From Micromonospora sp. NBC_00421 (GTDB lineage Bacteria > Actinomycetota > Actinomycetes > Mycobacteriales > Micromonosporaceae), in the NCBI RefSeq assembly GCF_036017915.1, contig NZ_CP107929.1:2511501-2575500 (forward strand): DNA of 64,000 bases, in the 5' to 3' direction. This document shows positions 16,922 to 26,065 of the stretch, piece by piece. The notes below the pieces were generated by a model. That model was not told where the DNA came from. It did not search any database and worked only from the letters and a program-made list of their open reading frames with translations. The translations under genes and the position numbers were made by a program. The first letter of the stretch is position 1. Each line of letters starts with the position of its first letter.

Positions 16922-17889
16922 CAGCTACCTCCCCGGCCGGTCAGCCCACTGGCGTACAGGTGGTCGAGCGCACCGGCCGGGTCCGGTTCCGGGCCGGCCA
17001 GGGCGAACGCGACGGCCGCGTCGAGGGTGGCCTCCACCTCCGCGTCGATCGTCGCCCGGTCGGCCGGGGAAAGCCGGGCGCCCTGGATCGCCACCGGGTC
17101 CCGGGACCGGCCGTCGGCCACCTCCTGCGGCGGGCGGTAGTCCAGGCGTACCGAGTGTTCGAAGGTGTGGTGGGCGTCGAACCGGTAGGTGCGGGCCTCG
17201 ACCAGCTCCGGCCCGCCGCCGTCGCGCATCCGCGCGACGGCGGCGGCGGTGACCTGCCGGACCGCCTCCGGGTCCTGCCCGTCGACGACGACGGCCGGGA
17301 TGCCGAACGCCTCGGCCCGGCCGGTGATGGTGCCGGCGACCGCGCCGGCCACCGGCATGGTGGTGGCGTAGCCGTTGTTCTCGCAGACCAGCAGCACCGG
17401 CACCCGCCAGAGCGCGGCCAGGTTGAACGCCTCTAGCAGCATCCCCTCGTTGACCGCGCCGTCGCCGAAGAAGCTCGCCCCCAGCACGGGGTTCCCGCGC
17501 TGCCGGTGGGCCCACACCGCACCGGTGAGGATGGCCGGGGACGCCCCGACGATGGCGTTGGCGCCGAGCACCCCGATGGACAGGTCCGCCGCGTGCATCG
17601 AGCCGCCCCGACCCCGGTTCAGTCCGGTTTCCCGGCCGCACAGTTCGGCCATCATCCGGGCCGGGTCGGCACCCTTGGCGAGGACGTGCCCGTGCCCGCG
17701 GTGGGTGCCGGTGACCAGGTCCCCGTCGCCGAGCGCGGCGCACACGCCGGCGGCGATCCCCTCCTGACCGAGGTAGGGGTGGATGCCGCCGACGATGTGC
17801 CCGGAGCGGACCAGCGCGATGGCCCGCTCCTCGAACCGGCGGATCAGCCGTACGGTGCGGTAGAGCCGGGCCGGGTCGGCGTCGGTCAC
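16921..17889 (-). CDS. TPP-dependent 2-oxo-acid dehydrogenase E1, alpha subunit
   Basis: 322 residues of the E1 alpha family. IRRFEERA sits near residue 15, [12 protein letters not shown] near 37, GTHRGHGH near 60, and the TPP motif runs from [10 protein letters not shown] to VCENN (about 140-170). The phosphorylation-loop region (GYATTMP) is short, as in acetoin-dehydrogenase-type enzymes. The GTG start overlaps the DUF3050 stop (GTGA), and the stop overlaps the beta gene. Pairs of this type act without E2/E3 in some biosynthetic pathways, such as phenylglycine-type supply or C2-unit loading in known clusters. Which reaction occurs here is not evident. Confidence 0.87.
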   Translation of the reverse strand: MTDADPARLYRTVRLIRRFEERAIALVRSGHIVGGIHPYLGQEGIAAGVCAALGDGDLVTGTHRGHGHVLAKGADPARMMAELCGRETGLNRGRGGSMHAADLSIGVLGANAIVGASPAILTGAVWAHRQRGNPVLGASFFGDGAVNEGMLLEAFNLAALWRVPVLLVCENNGYATTMPVAGAVAGTITGRAEAFGIPAVVVDGQDPEAVRQVTAAAVARMRDGGGPELVEARTYRFDAHHTFEHSVRLDYRPPQEVADGRSRDPVAIQGARLSPADRATIDAEVEATLDAAVAFALAGPEPDPAGALDHLYASGLTGRGGS

Positions 17890-18683
17890 CGGTCGCGGCC
17901 CTCCTTGACGGCGGCGAGGATGTCGTCCCAGAGCTGCGCGCGGGCGGTCAACGCCAGGTTGACCGTGTCGGCGCACTCCTGCCACTTGACGTCGTCGTCG
18001 CCGCACAGGTCGGCGAGCATCTGCATCGCCATCGGGGTGTGCTGCTCGCCGTCGACCTCGATGTGCCGCTCCAGGTAGTCGACGAAGGTGTGCAGCCGGT
18101 TGCTGCGCTCGTTGACCGCGACGACCTGGGTGAACATGTCGGGGATCAGGTCCTCCCGGCCGAACGCGAACGCGGCGGCCTGGCAGTGCACCGGGGTCGA
18201 CTCGATGATCTTCCAGGTGGTGGCGGCGAAGGCCCGCGACGGCTCCGGCACCCCGGCCTCGACCAGCGCGTCGGTCACCGACGAGCCGGCGCGCAGCAGC
18301 GCGACCAGCCGGTCGACGGCACCGGTGTCCGCGCCCGCCTCACCCATCCCCCGGACGTACAGCTCGAAGTGGCTGATGAAGCCCTCGCCCAGCTCGTCGC
18401 TCTCCTCCACCATCACGATGTCGTTGATCAACCGGCGGCTGCCGGTCGGCCCGGTGGGGATCCACGGCACGGTGACGCAGGTGAGCTGCCGCTGCAACGA
18501 CTTCAGCAGGGACATGAAGTCCCAGACCGCGAAGACGTGGTGCTCCATGAAGGTGACAAGTGATTCGTGGGTGTCCAGATTGGCATAGAGCGGGTGCTTG
18601 ACCACCACGTCCCGGCGGTCGGTCACCGCCTTCTCCAGCCGCTCGATGCCCGGGTGTGTCTTACCCCAGTCGTACCGTGACAT
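17886..18683 (-). CDS. DUF3050 protein, heme-oxygenase-like fold, putative diiron oxidase
   Basis: 265-residue all-helical protein recognised as DUF3050 by [23 protein letters not shown] motifs (residues 46-64). Potential metal ligands appear in the pattern expected for heme-oxygenase-like diiron oxidases: E47/H48/H49 in the first motif, E93/E94/D96 with H105/E107 in the second, and E205, H207, D211, H215 in [15 protein letters not shown]3050 as a family has no agreed function that I know of. Its place between a PhyH oxygenase and a TPP enzyme suggests an oxidative tailoring or chain-shortening step. It starts two bases after the PhyH stop region and overlaps E1 alpha by GTGA. Confidence 0.8.
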   Translation of the reverse strand: MSRYDWGKTHPGIERLEKAVTDRRDVVVKHPLYANLDTHESLVTFMEHHVFAVWDFMSLLKSLQRQLTCVTVPWIPTGPTGSRRLINDIVMVEESDELGEGFISHFELYVRGMGEAGADTGAVDRLVALLRAGSSVTDALVEAGVPEPSRAFAATTWKIIESTPVHCQAAAFAFGREDLIPDMFTQVVAVNERSNRLHTFVDYLERHIEVDGEQHTPMAMQMLADLCGDDDVKWQECADTVNLALTARAQLWDDILAAVKEGRDR

Positions 18684-18685
18684 GT

Positions 18686-19609
18686 TCAGCCTCCCTGCTG
18701 GGCGCGCTCGCGCCAGATGACCGGGCAGTAGTCGGGGTCCGCGTAGTCCGGCCGACCCTCGGGGGTACGGCGGACCAGCACGTCGTGGTTGTACGCGGCG
18801 AGGGTGCCGTCGGAGAGCGGGAACTCCCGGTGGGCGTTGTCGCCGTCCTGCAGGTGCAGCGAGATGGCCCGACGGGGGCGTCCGCTGACGTTGGCGCCGC
18901 TGCCGTGGTAGGTGCGGCAGTGGTGGAAACTGAGGTGCCCTTTGGGGATCACCATCGGGATCTTGCGGATCTGCGCGCCGTTGTGCGCCGCGTTCTCGGC
19001 CAGCATCTCCTCCAGCTGGTCGCGGTCGCGCTCGGCGAAGTGCCGGACCACCGTGTCGTTCGCGCCGATCTCCGACCACCGGTGCGAGCCGTCGACCATG
19101 GTGATGGTGCCCATCTCCTCCCCGCAGTCGTGGAACGGGATGAACGCGGTGAGCATCTTCTCCGACGACGAGGACGACCAGTAGTGCTTGTCGAAGTGCC
19201 AGGGCACGATGTTCGACGGCTCACCGGAGATCGGCGGCTTGTAGATCAGCGTGGACTGGAAGATCCGGATCTCGTCGGCCTGCGCCAACCGGGCCGCCAC
19301 CGCGCCGATGAGCGGCTTACGCAGGATCGCGGCGATGCCGTCGTGCTCGACGTGGACGTAGTCGTTGTGCCGCTGCACCGGCCCCTTCGACGGCTCCCAG
19401 TAGGCGAGCTTCGGCGGGCGTACCGGCAGGGTGCGGTCCCGCTCGCCGTCGTAGTAGCGGTCGGTGGCCGCGGTCAGGGCGTCCACCTCGTCGTCGGTGA
19501 GCAGCTTCTCCGACAGGTACCAGCCGTGCTCGGCGTAGTGCCGCACGTCGGAGTCGGACGGCAGCAGCGCCTCCTCCTCGACGGTCAGCCCCGGATGTGT
19601 CGTGGTCAT
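18686..19609 (-). CDS. PhyH-family Fe(II)/2-oxoglutarate dioxygenase
   Basis: 307 residues. The facial-triad motif HxD is in PWHFDKHYW (H138, D140), the distal histidine in TYHGSG (H235), and the 2-oxoglutarate-binding arginine is probably R246 or R247 in [11 protein letters not shown]. The double-stranded beta-helix pattern between them fits the phytanoyl-CoA dioxygenase superfamily. The ATG overlaps the HmaS stop (ATGA), so the hydroxymandelate synthase and this oxygenase are coupled. It probably hydroxylates, halogen-free since the aspartate is retained, an intermediate or carrier-bound acid. The substrate is unknown. Confidence 0.85.
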   Translation of the reverse strand: MTTTHPGLTVEEEALLPSDSDVRHYAEHGWYLSEKLLTDDEVDALTAATDRYYDGERDRTLPVRPPKLAYWEPSKGPVQRHNDYVHVEHDGIAAILRKPLIGAVAARLAQADEIRIFQSTLIYKPPISGEPSNIVPWHFDKHYWSSSSSEKMLTAFIPFHDCGEEMGTITMVDGSHRWSEIGANDTVVRHFAERDRDQLEEMLAENAAHNGAQIRKIPMVIPKGHLSFHHCRTYHGSGANVSGRPRRAISLHLQDGDNAHREFPLSDGTLAAYNHDVLVRRTPEGRPDYADPDYCPVIWRERAQQGG

Positions 19610-20715
19610 GCCCCAACTCCTCGTGCCGTGCCGGCCGCGACGGCGGGGGTCGCCCCCGCCACGGCCAGCTCCCGTTCCTTGGCCTCGTACAGCGCCCGGA
19701 TGTTGCCGCTGCCGAAGGTGCGCGCCCCCCGCCGCTCGATCAACTCGAGGAACAGGGTGCGGCGGACGTGCATCGACTCGGTGAAGATCTGCAACAGCTG
19801 CCCGCCGTGGTCGGCGTCGACCAGGATGCTCAGGTCCCGCAGCCGGTCCAGTGGCGCGTCGACCTTGCCGACCCGCCGTTCCAGGTCGTCGTAGTAGGCG
19901 GCCGGGGTGCCGGCGAACCGCACCCCGCGCGCCCCGAGCGCACCGACCGCGCCGACGATGTCGTCGGTGCGCAACCCGAGGTGCTGCACCCCGGCGCCGT
20001 GGTGCTCGGTGAGGAACGCGTCGATCTGGCCGGGCCGCCGACCGGCGTCCGGTTCCAGCAACACCAGGGTGACCCGCCCGGAGGCGTCCTGGACCACCTT
20101 GGAGTTCATCGCCTGACCGGCGACCTCGATGTGCTCCTCGAAGATCTGCGCGAAGCCGAACACCCGCTCGTAGTGCGCGACGGTGTCGTCGAGCTGACCG
20201 GGTGGCACGCAGACCGCCAGGTGGTCGATCTCGGCGAGCAGCCGCTGGTCGACCCCGCCGGGCGGGGTCGCCTCGATCGCGCCGGGCAGGAAGTCGGCCC
20301 GGTCGCCGCGCCGCTCCACCAGCCGGTGCAGCACGTCACCGAAGCCGCCCACCTCGGCGGTCACCACCTCGGCGTCCGCGCCGGTCCAGGTGCGCGGCGG
20401 CGTCACCGGCGTCGCACCCCGCTCCACCAGCTCCGCGTACGCCCCGGCGGCGTCGCCGACCTCCACCGCCACCACCGCGATCCCGTCGCCGTGCCGGGAC
20501 ACGTACGTCGAGGCCGGATGCTCGGCGGTGAGCCCGGAGGTCAGCACCATCCGGATGTCGGCCTGCCCCAGCAGCAGGGAACGCTGCCCCGCCAACCCGG
20601 TCTCCGGCCCACCCTGCCCACGCAGGGTGAAGCCGACGGCGGTTCCGAAGTAGAAGGCCGCCTGTCGGGCGTCTCCCACGTACAGTTCGATGTGGTCTAT
20701 TCCGCGAATGTCCAT
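19606..20715 (-). CDS. hmaS: 4-hydroxymandelate synthase
   Basis: 369-residue non-heme iron dioxygenase converting 4-hydroxyphenylpyruvate and O2 to 4-hydroxymandelate and CO2. The three iron ligands are H165 (IDHLAV), H245 (VQHLGL) and E324 (FLELIER). The C-terminal block FGSGNIRALYEA has isoleucine where 4-hydroxyphenylpyruvate dioxygenases have phenylalanine (GNFKAL), the substitution that marks HmaS. AQAMNSKVVQ and GQIDAFL blocks also look like HmaS of glycopeptide producers. It heads the operon with PhyH, DUF3050, E1 and ATP-grasp genes. A GGAG-type site precedes the ATG. With hmo and hpgT elsewhere in the window the whole hydroxyphenylglycine route is present. Confidence 0.93.
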   Translation of the reverse strand: MDIRGIDHIELYVGDARQAAFYFGTAVGFTLRGQGGPETGLAGQRSLLLGQADIRMVLTSGLTAEHPASTYVSRHGDGIAVVAVEVGDAAGAYAELVERGATPVTPPRTWTGADAEVVTAEVGGFGDVLHRLVERRGDRADFLPGAIEATPPGGVDQRLLAEIDHLAVCVPPGQLDDTVAHYERVFGFAQIFEEHIEVAGQAMNSKVVQDASGRVTLVLLEPDAGRRPGQIDAFLTEHHGAGVQHLGLRTDDIVGAVGALGARGVRFAGTPAAYYDDLERRVGKVDAPLDRLRDLSILVDADHGGQLLQIFTESMHVRRTLFLELIERRGARTFGSGNIRALYEAKERELAVAGATPAVAAGTARGVGA

Positions 20716-20785
20716 CTCTCCAGCCCTTCCCCATGTCCCCCCGTGACTGCCGTCCGGGCACGTGCGGCCCGGGTCGCCGCGCCGA

Positions 20786-22045
20786 TCACCTCCCCGGCCC
20801 GACGGGCCGGGCGCCGGCCCCGGTGGTACGCCGCAGCAGCAGGCTCACGTTCTGCCCGCCGAATCCGAACGAGTTGGTGAGCGCGAGGTCGGTCCCGGTG
20901 GGCCGGGGGGTGTCCCGGACGTGGTCCGCCGGGCAGTCCGGGTCCGGATCGTCCAGGTGGTAGGTCGGGGGCAGCAGACCGGCGCCCAGCGCCAACGCGC
21001 AGGCGGCCGTCTCCACCACCCCGGACGCGCCGAGCAGGTGCCCGGTGAGCGCCTTGGTGGAGCTGACCGGCACCCCACCGACGCCGAAGACCTTCCCCAG
21101 CGCGGCGCTCTCGGCGATGTCACCGAGTCCGGTGCCGGTGCCGTGGGCGTTGACGTAGCCGACCTCGGCCGGTGCGACGTTCGCGCTGTGCAGGGCGGCA
21201 CGCATGCAGTCGGCCGCCCCCTCGCCGTCGGGCCGGGGCATGGTCGGGTGGTGGGCGTCGGTGGTGGTGCCGTAGCCGGCCACCTCCGCGTACGTCCGGG
21301 CACCCCGGGCGGCGGCGTGCCCGGCCCGTTCCAGGACCAGCAGGGCGGCCCCCTCGGCGAGCACGAACCCGTTGCGCCGCCTGTCGAACGGCCGGCTCGC
21401 CTCGGTCGGGTCGGCCCAGCCGCGGGCCAGCGCGCGGGCGTTGCCGAAGGTGTCGGCGAAGGTCGGGAAGAGCGGCGCCTCGCTGGCCCCGCAGAGCACC
21501 ACGTCGGCCTCGCCGGCCCGGATCAGCCGGGCCGCGTCGGCGACCGCCTGGGCCCCGGAGGCGCAGGCCGTGCCGACGGCCGAGCTGTAACCCCGGATGC
21601 CGTGGGCGATGGCGATCCGCGCCGAGGCCATGTTCGGCAGGATCCCGGTCAGCAGGTACGGGCTGACCGCCGAACGACCCCGGGCGGTCCGGGCGATCAC
21701 CTGGCTCTCCAGGGTGGCCATCCCGCCGACCCCGCCCACGATGACGCCGATCCGGCCCGGGTCGACGTCCCGGCCCACCTCGATGCCCGCGTCGGAGAGC
21801 GCGTCGGCGGCGGTGAGCAGGGCGAACACCACCACCCGGTCGAGCACCCTGGTCTCCGGGCCGGTGGCGACGGTGCGCGGGTCGATCGGCGGGAGCACCC
21901 CGGCGACCTCCAACGAGTCCCGGGCCGGGTGCCCCTCGGGCGGTCGGCTCAGCCCGGATCGCCCGCTTGTCAACGCGTCGAAGGTGGCCTCCACCCCCCG
22001 CCCGACGGGGCTGAACAGCCCCATCCCGGTGATCACGACGGTCAT
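20786..22045 (-). CDS. Beta-ketoacyl synthase, FabF-type, intact triad
   Basis: 419-residue condensing enzyme with a complete Cys-His-His triad: C161 in GTACASGA, H301 in NAHGTGTG, and H336 in KALTGHLLGASG. It looks like FabF/KAS II rather than a KS-alpha of an aromatic PKS. It would perform decarboxylative condensation of malonyl-ACP with an acyl chain. It ends a coupled block of carrier proteins, ligases and two other KS-fold proteins, 70 bases before hmaS. No ketoreductase or dehydratase is nearby, so any chain made would remain unreduced unless house enzymes act. Confidence 0.9.
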   Translation of the reverse strand: MTVVITGMGLFSPVGRGVEATFDALTSGRSGLSRPPEGHPARDSLEVAGVLPPIDPRTVATGPETRVLDRVVVFALLTAADALSDAGIEVGRDVDPGRIGVIVGGVGGMATLESQVIARTARGRSAVSPYLLTGILPNMASARIAIAHGIRGYSSAVGTACASGAQAVADAARLIRAGEADVVLCGASEAPLFPTFADTFGNARALARGWADPTEASRPFDRRRNGFVLAEGAALLVLERAGHAAARGARTYAEVAGYGTTTDAHHPTMPRPDGEGAADCMRAALHSANVAPAEVGYVNAHGTGTGLGDIAESAALGKVFGVGGVPVSSTKALTGHLLGASGVVETAACALALGAGLLPPTYHLDDPDPDCPADHVRDTPRPTGTDLALTNSFGFGGQNVSLLLRRTTGAGARPVGPGR

Positions 22046-23658
22046 GACGACGACTCGGCGAGGTAGCGCTCCCGCAGTGCCACCTTGCGGACCTTGCCGG
22101 TGACGGTGACCGGGATGTCGTCGGCGCGTACCGGCACCACCCGGCGCAGGGTCGCGCCGACGTCCGCCCCGAGCGCGGCCCGGATCGCCGCGGTGCGGTC
22201 GGTCGCCGGGTCGGCCCCGGCGGCCAGCTCCAGCAGCACGTCGGTGGTGACCGTGTCGCCGTCGGCGACGATCAGCACGGTGCAGTCGGTGACATCGGGG
22301 CAGGCGGCGAGGATCCGCTCCTCGGACAGCGCGGTGAAGTAGCGCCGCCCGTCGGGCAGCGCCACCGAGTCCACCGCCCGGTCCAGGTGGTAGTAGCGGC
22401 CGTCGGCGTCGGCGCGCACCAGGTCACCGGTGAGGTACCAGCCGCGCAGCCGGAACCGGTAGCTGGTGACCGAGTCGTTCCAGTAGCCCCGGAACAGCGA
22501 CGGCGAGTCGACGCCGAGGAAACCGACCTGGCCGGGGGGCAGCTCGTTGCCCTCGGCGTCCAGGACGGCCACCCGGGCGAACCGGTAGGGTCGGCCCACG
22601 CAGCGGCCGTACCGGTCGGTGTCGACGGTGTGCGTGATGTGGAACATCGAGTGCCCCATCTCGCTGGAGCCCAGCCCGTCGATGAAGACCGACCCGGGGA
22701 CCCGGGTGACGCCCTGCCTGGTGAACACGTCCCGCGAGCCGACCGCGACGAGGCGGCGTACGTGTGGCTCGTGCGAGCAGTCGCCGGTGTTGAACCACAG
22801 CCGCACCGAGTCCAGGTCGTACCCGGTCAGGTCGAAGCGGGCCAGTTCGGCCCAGGTCATCGAGAAGCCGAAGACCCCGTCGGGCCGCCACCGCTGGATG
22901 GCGTCGAGGACCCGCTCGCCGCCCTGCTCGGACAGCAGGAACATCTCCGCCCGGTTGCCCAGCGCCTGGTTGACCATGAGCACCGTCGCGGTGTGCGGGG
23001 CGGGCAGCGCGTTGAGGATCCGGTGGGTGCCCTGTGCCTGCGGCATGGACAGCAGGTGCCGGGTGGCGGCGAAGAGGCTGGCGTGCGAGTGCAGCACCGC
23101 CTTGGGCACCCCGGTGGTGCCGGAGGTGTGGGTGATGACGATCGGGTCGTCGGGGTGGTGCCGGTAGTGGGCGGGGGCCTGCGCCGGGTCGCCGGTGCCG
23201 GCCTCTTCCGGGGTGCCCAGCACCGGTACGCCCGGGTCGTGCCCGGCCAGCAGGTCGGTGTGCGCCGCGTCGGCGAGCACCCCGACACCGCGCAACCGGC
23301 GGATGTACTCGGCGGCGATCTCCGGGCGCAGTTTGCCGTTCATCAGCGCCGGGATCGCGCCGAGCCGGGTCAGCGCCAGGAAGCTCAGCACCATGTCGGC
23401 GGCGGCGGTGGCCCAGACGGCGACCGGGTCACGGGGCTGCACCCCCCGGGCGTGCAGCCAGGCGGCCCGCGCGGCGACCCGCTCGTCGAGCCGGCCCAGG
23501 GTGAGCGGCTGCCCGGCGGGGTACCCGTCGACCGGGGTGTCGAAGGTCAGGCCCGGTCCCTGCGGGTCCGCGCCGTGGGCCAGCACCCGGGCCAGCACGT
23601 TGCCGGCGCCGAGTTGCGGGTCGGCGGCGAGCGCACCCCGCAGTCCCCTCGTCCTCAT
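22042..23658 (-). CDS. AMP-dependent ligase
   Basis: 538-residue ANL ligase. The P-loop THTSGTTGVPKAVLH is near residue 175, GWYLTGD near 410 matches the YxTGD motif, and TGKVRKVALRERY near the end carries the catalytic lysine. The ATG at 23658 has a strong ribosome site (GGAGGA, eight bases away). Upstream of it the same frame stays open into a KS-like domain, making a possible 722-residue fusion from 24210. The stop overlaps the next KS start. It probably activates an acid for CoA or carrier loading; substrate unknown. Confidence 0.85.
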   Translation of the reverse strand: MRTRGLRGALAADPQLGAGNVLARVLAHGADPQGPGLTFDTPVDGYPAGQPLTLGRLDERVAARAAWLHARGVQPRDPVAVWATAAADMVLSFLALTRLGAIPALMNGKLRPEIAAEYIRRLRGVGVLADAAHTDLLAGHDPGVPVLGTPEEAGTGDPAQAPAHYRHHPDDPIVITHTSGTTGVPKAVLHSHASLFAATRHLLSMPQAQGTHRILNALPAPHTATVLMVNQALGNRAEMFLLSEQGGERVLDAIQRWRPDGVFGFSMTWAELARFDLTGYDLDSVRLWFNTGDCSHEPHVRRLVAVGSRDVFTRQGVTRVPGSVFIDGLGSSEMGHSMFHITHTVDTDRYGRCVGRPYRFARVAVLDAEGNELPPGQVGFLGVDSPSLFRGYWNDSVTSYRFRLRGWYLTGDLVRADADGRYYHLDRAVDSVALPDGRRYFTALSEERILAACPDVTDCTVLIVADGDTVTTDVLLELAAGADPATDRTAAIRAALGADVGATLRRVVPVRADDIPVTVTGKVRKVALRERYLAESSS

Positions 23659-24210
23659 TGACTGTCTCCTCCCCCCCAGCAGCACCGCGACCGCACCGGT
23701 GGGCGTCGCGTCGGGTGCCTGTTCGATCAGGACCAGCAACGCCTCGTCGGCGTCGCCGTCGTACAGCAGCAGTTCCGCCTCGGCGGTGGCGTCGGCACCG
23801 GGGTCGCCGGTCGGGCTGAGGCACACCACCGGGCCGGTCAGTCCCCAGCGCGCGGCGACCTGCCCGGCGACGCTGTTGGGCACCGACTGGAAGAAGAACA
23901 GCGGACCGACCCGCCCCCCGGCGGCGACCGTGGACCGGACGTGCGTGGCGCTGGGCCGGTCACCGGCGGCGCTGACCAGCACCACCGCGCACCGGGCCCC
24001 GGCCGGCACCGGGGCGGGGCGACGGTCCAGGCACCGCCCGGCCACCGCCGCGACCAGCGGCGCGAACGTCGAGTGCACGAAGCCGGGCAGCGGCGGTGGT
24101 GGCCCGTCGCCCGGCTCCGGCCAGCGCGCCTGCGCCAGCACCCGGGGTACGCCGTGGCCGGCCGGACGGCCCGGGGCGATCCCGGGCCCCGGGCCGCGCG
24201 TGCCGGTCAC
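23655..24210 (-). CDS. KS-like chain-length-factor protein (PF13723-type), frame uncertain
   Basis: About 184 residues resembling the beta-ketoacyl synthase N-terminal-like family often called chain length factor. FVHSTFAPLVAAV lies near residue 45, and FFFQSVPNSVAGQVAARWG near 105 is the family hallmark; no catalytic cysteine or histidine is seen. The GTG overlaps the preceding KS stop (GTGA). The open frame reads straight into the downstream ligase, but the junction contains a run of seven G (23671-23677 complement). With six G, this gene would end in TGA overlapping the ligase ATG (ATGA), the normal style here. So it is either a natural fusion or a one-base indel in the sequence. Confidence 0.68.
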
Positions 24211-25403
24211 GGCGTACCCACCAGCAGGGCGGTGTTCGCGCCGCCGAAGGCGGCGTTGAGGCTGAGCGCGTACCGGCTGGTGACCGGGCGGGGCGCGGCG
24301 GTGATCACGTCCAGCGGGCAGGCCGGGTCGGGGCCGAGCCAACCGGCGTTGACCGGCAGCTTCCCGTGTCGCAGCGCCGCCACGGTGACCACCAGTTCGA
24401 GCAGGCCGGACGCCTCGAGCGCGTGCCCGTGCAGCGCCTTGGTGGAGCTGACCGGCACCTGCCCGGCCTGCTCGCCGAGGGTCAGGCGCAGCGCCGCCGC
24501 CTCGGAGGCGTCGCTGAACCCGGTACCGGTGGCGTTGGCGTTGACGTAGCCGACCGCTGCGGCGGGCAATCCGGCGCGGTGCAGCGCCGCACCGATCGCC
24601 CGGGACAGCCCCCCGCCCTGCGGGTCGGGCTGGCAGGGGTGGTGGGCGTCGCCGGCCCGCCCCCACCCGACCAGCGTCGCCACCGGGCTGCCGCCCCGGG
24701 CGCGCAGCGCGGCGGTGGACTCCAGCACCACCGCGGCCACCCCGTCACCGAGCAGCAGCCCCTGCCGCCCGGTGCTGAACGGACGGACCGCTCCGTCGGC
24801 GGCGAGCGCCCGGCCGGCGTCGAAGAGCGCGAACTGGTCCGGCTCCACCAGGTAACCGGCGACCACCACGACCCGGTCGGTGTCCCCCCGGCGGATCGTC
24901 GCGGCGGCGTCGGCCACCGCGCTGCTCGCCGAGACGCAGGCGGTGGTGTAGACCCGGGTCGGGCCGCCGAGCCCGCACCGCCGGGCCAGCCGACCGGCCA
25001 GCGTCGGCAGCTCCGGCCAGGCCGGACCGGCCTCGGCCCGCTCGCCGTCGGCCCACCACGGGTCGTCGGCGTCCGCGACCGGGCGGTCGTCGGTGAACGG
25101 GCCGGGCAGGGTGGCCGGGCCGCCGTGGGTGGCCAGGAACAGCGCCGACCCGGCCCGTTGCGCCGGATCGAGCCGGGCCGCGTCGCAGGCCGCGTCGACC
25201 GCGTCGGCCAGTTCCTGCGGCAGGGTCGACACGTCGGGCCGGGTGGCCGCGACGGTCACCCGGCGACCGGTGGTGTCGAACCGGCGGACCGGCCGGAACG
25301 CGGGTATCCCGGACAGCACCCCGGCCAGCAGTGGGTCCACCCCCCTACCGAAGGCGCTTACCGCGTACGTGCCGGAGATCGTGACGGATGCCCGCTCAAC
25401 CAT
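24207..25403 (-). CDS. Divergent ketosynthase with Cys-Asn-His site
   Basis: 398-residue thiolase-fold KS. The nucleophile is kept (C156 in TTACVSAS) and the second histidine is kept (H327 in KALHGHALEASG). The first triad histidine is lost: NAHGTGT of normal enzymes reads NANATGTGF, so Asn290 sits at that place. It is therefore neither a standard KS nor a Cys-less CLF. The ATG overlaps the carrier-protein stop by eight bases. It may partner the FabF-type KS as a structural subunit, or use a KAS III-like Cys-His-Asn chemistry on an acyl-transfer step. Confidence 0.82.
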   Translation of the reverse strand: MVERASVTISGTYAVSAFGRGVDPLLAGVLSGIPAFRPVRRFDTTGRRVTVAATRPDVSTLPQELADAVDAACDAARLDPAQRAGSALFLATHGGPATLPGPFTDDRPVADADDPWWADGERAEAGPAWPELPTLAGRLARRCGLGGPTRVYTTACVSASSAVADAAATIRRGDTDRVVVVAGYLVEPDQFALFDAGRALAADGAVRPFSTGRQGLLLGDGVAAVVLESTAALRARGGSPVATLVGWGRAGDAHHPCQPDPQGGGLSRAIGAALHRAGLPAAAVGYVNANATGTGFSDASEAAALRLTLGEQAGQVPVSSTKALHGHALEASGLLELVVTVAALRHGKLPVNAGWLGPDPACPLDVITAAPRPVTSRYALSLNAAFGGANTALLVGTP

Positions 25404-25641
25404 CAGCGGAGGCGGTCAGGGACGTGTGGAACACGGCCAGGGCGTCGTCGACGGTACGGATGCCGGCGAGCTGGTCGTCGGTGAGGTCCATCCGCACGCC
25501 GTAGCGTTGTTCGACGAGGTGCACCAGCCAGGCCAGCTCCATCGAGCCGACCCGGTGCGGCACCTGGTCGACGGGCTTGCCGGTCAGTTCGGCGAGCATG
25601 CTCACCAGGTCAGCTCGCCCCAGGTCGGGCTGACCGGACAT
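25396..25641 (-). CDS. Acyl carrier protein
   Basis: 81-residue carrier with a helical pattern of an ACP. The phosphopantetheine serine is likely S33 in RVGSMELAWLV, where the usual DSL is changed to GSM. The ATG overlaps the preceding carrier stop (TGATG). It is encoded directly before the divergent KS. The weak DSL match makes this a less certain holo-carrier than its neighbour. Confidence 0.78.
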   Translation of the reverse strand: MSGQPDLGRADLVSMLAELTGKPVDQVPHRVGSMELAWLVHLVEQRYGVRMDLTDDQLAGIRTVDDALAVFHTSLTASADG

Positions 25642-25907
25642 CACCGGTGGTCGGTGGTCGCCCCGGCGACCCGGTCGGCGACCATGGTGGTGAACTCCCC
25701 CACCGTCATCAGGGCCAGCTTCTCCGACTCGTCGTCGGCGAACCGCAGCCCGTACCGGTCCTCCACCCGGACGGACAGGTCGGACAGGGCGAGGGACTCC
25801 AGGTCCACCCCGGACGGGCCGAGGGTGGTGGCGTCGTCGATCCCCTCGACGTCGTAGTTCATGTCCTGGAGCTGCTCGATGACGAAGGTGCGGACCTCGT
25901 CTCGCAT
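25641..25907 (-). CDS. Acyl carrier protein
   Basis: 88-residue ACP. The attachment serine is S38 in GVDLESLALSDL, with the usual hydrophobic helix after it. A GAGG ribosome site lies before the ATG at 25907. Two carriers in tandem followed by KS and ligase genes fit a discrete, ACP-based assembly line separate from the aromatic PKS, whose ACP is fused elsewhere. Confidence 0.86.
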   Translation of the reverse strand: MRDEVRTFVIEQLQDMNYDVEGIDDATTLGPSGVDLESLALSDLSVRVEDRYGLRFADDESEKLALMTVGEFTTMVADRVAGATTDHR

Positions 25908-26065
25908 GACGGTAACCTCTCTCGGTGTGCCAGCTACCGGTGCCCGGTCGGAGCACCGTGTGCGGATGGTTCGGGCGTACCGCCGACGGTCGGCCGGTGG
26001 TGACGCGGTGCCGCCCCGGCGGCGGTCCTCGCGGACCGGCCGGTGGGCGGGGTGGAGCGGACCGC

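Noticed and set aside
16921..17889. Housekeeping pyruvate dehydrogenase
   Set aside because: No E2 or E3 genes, acetoin-dehydrogenase-like alpha subunit, and tight coupling inside a biosynthetic operon.
20716..20785. Possible separate promoter between the KS gene and hmaS
   Set aside because: 70 bases with no recognisable -35/-10 pair; it may be only a spacer in a longer operon.
23950..24666. Extension of the fused ligase frame upstream beyond 24210
   Set aside because: Upstream sequence overlaps the KS gene and is Arg/Ala shadow sequence; the GTG at 24210 with GTGA overlap is the natural start.
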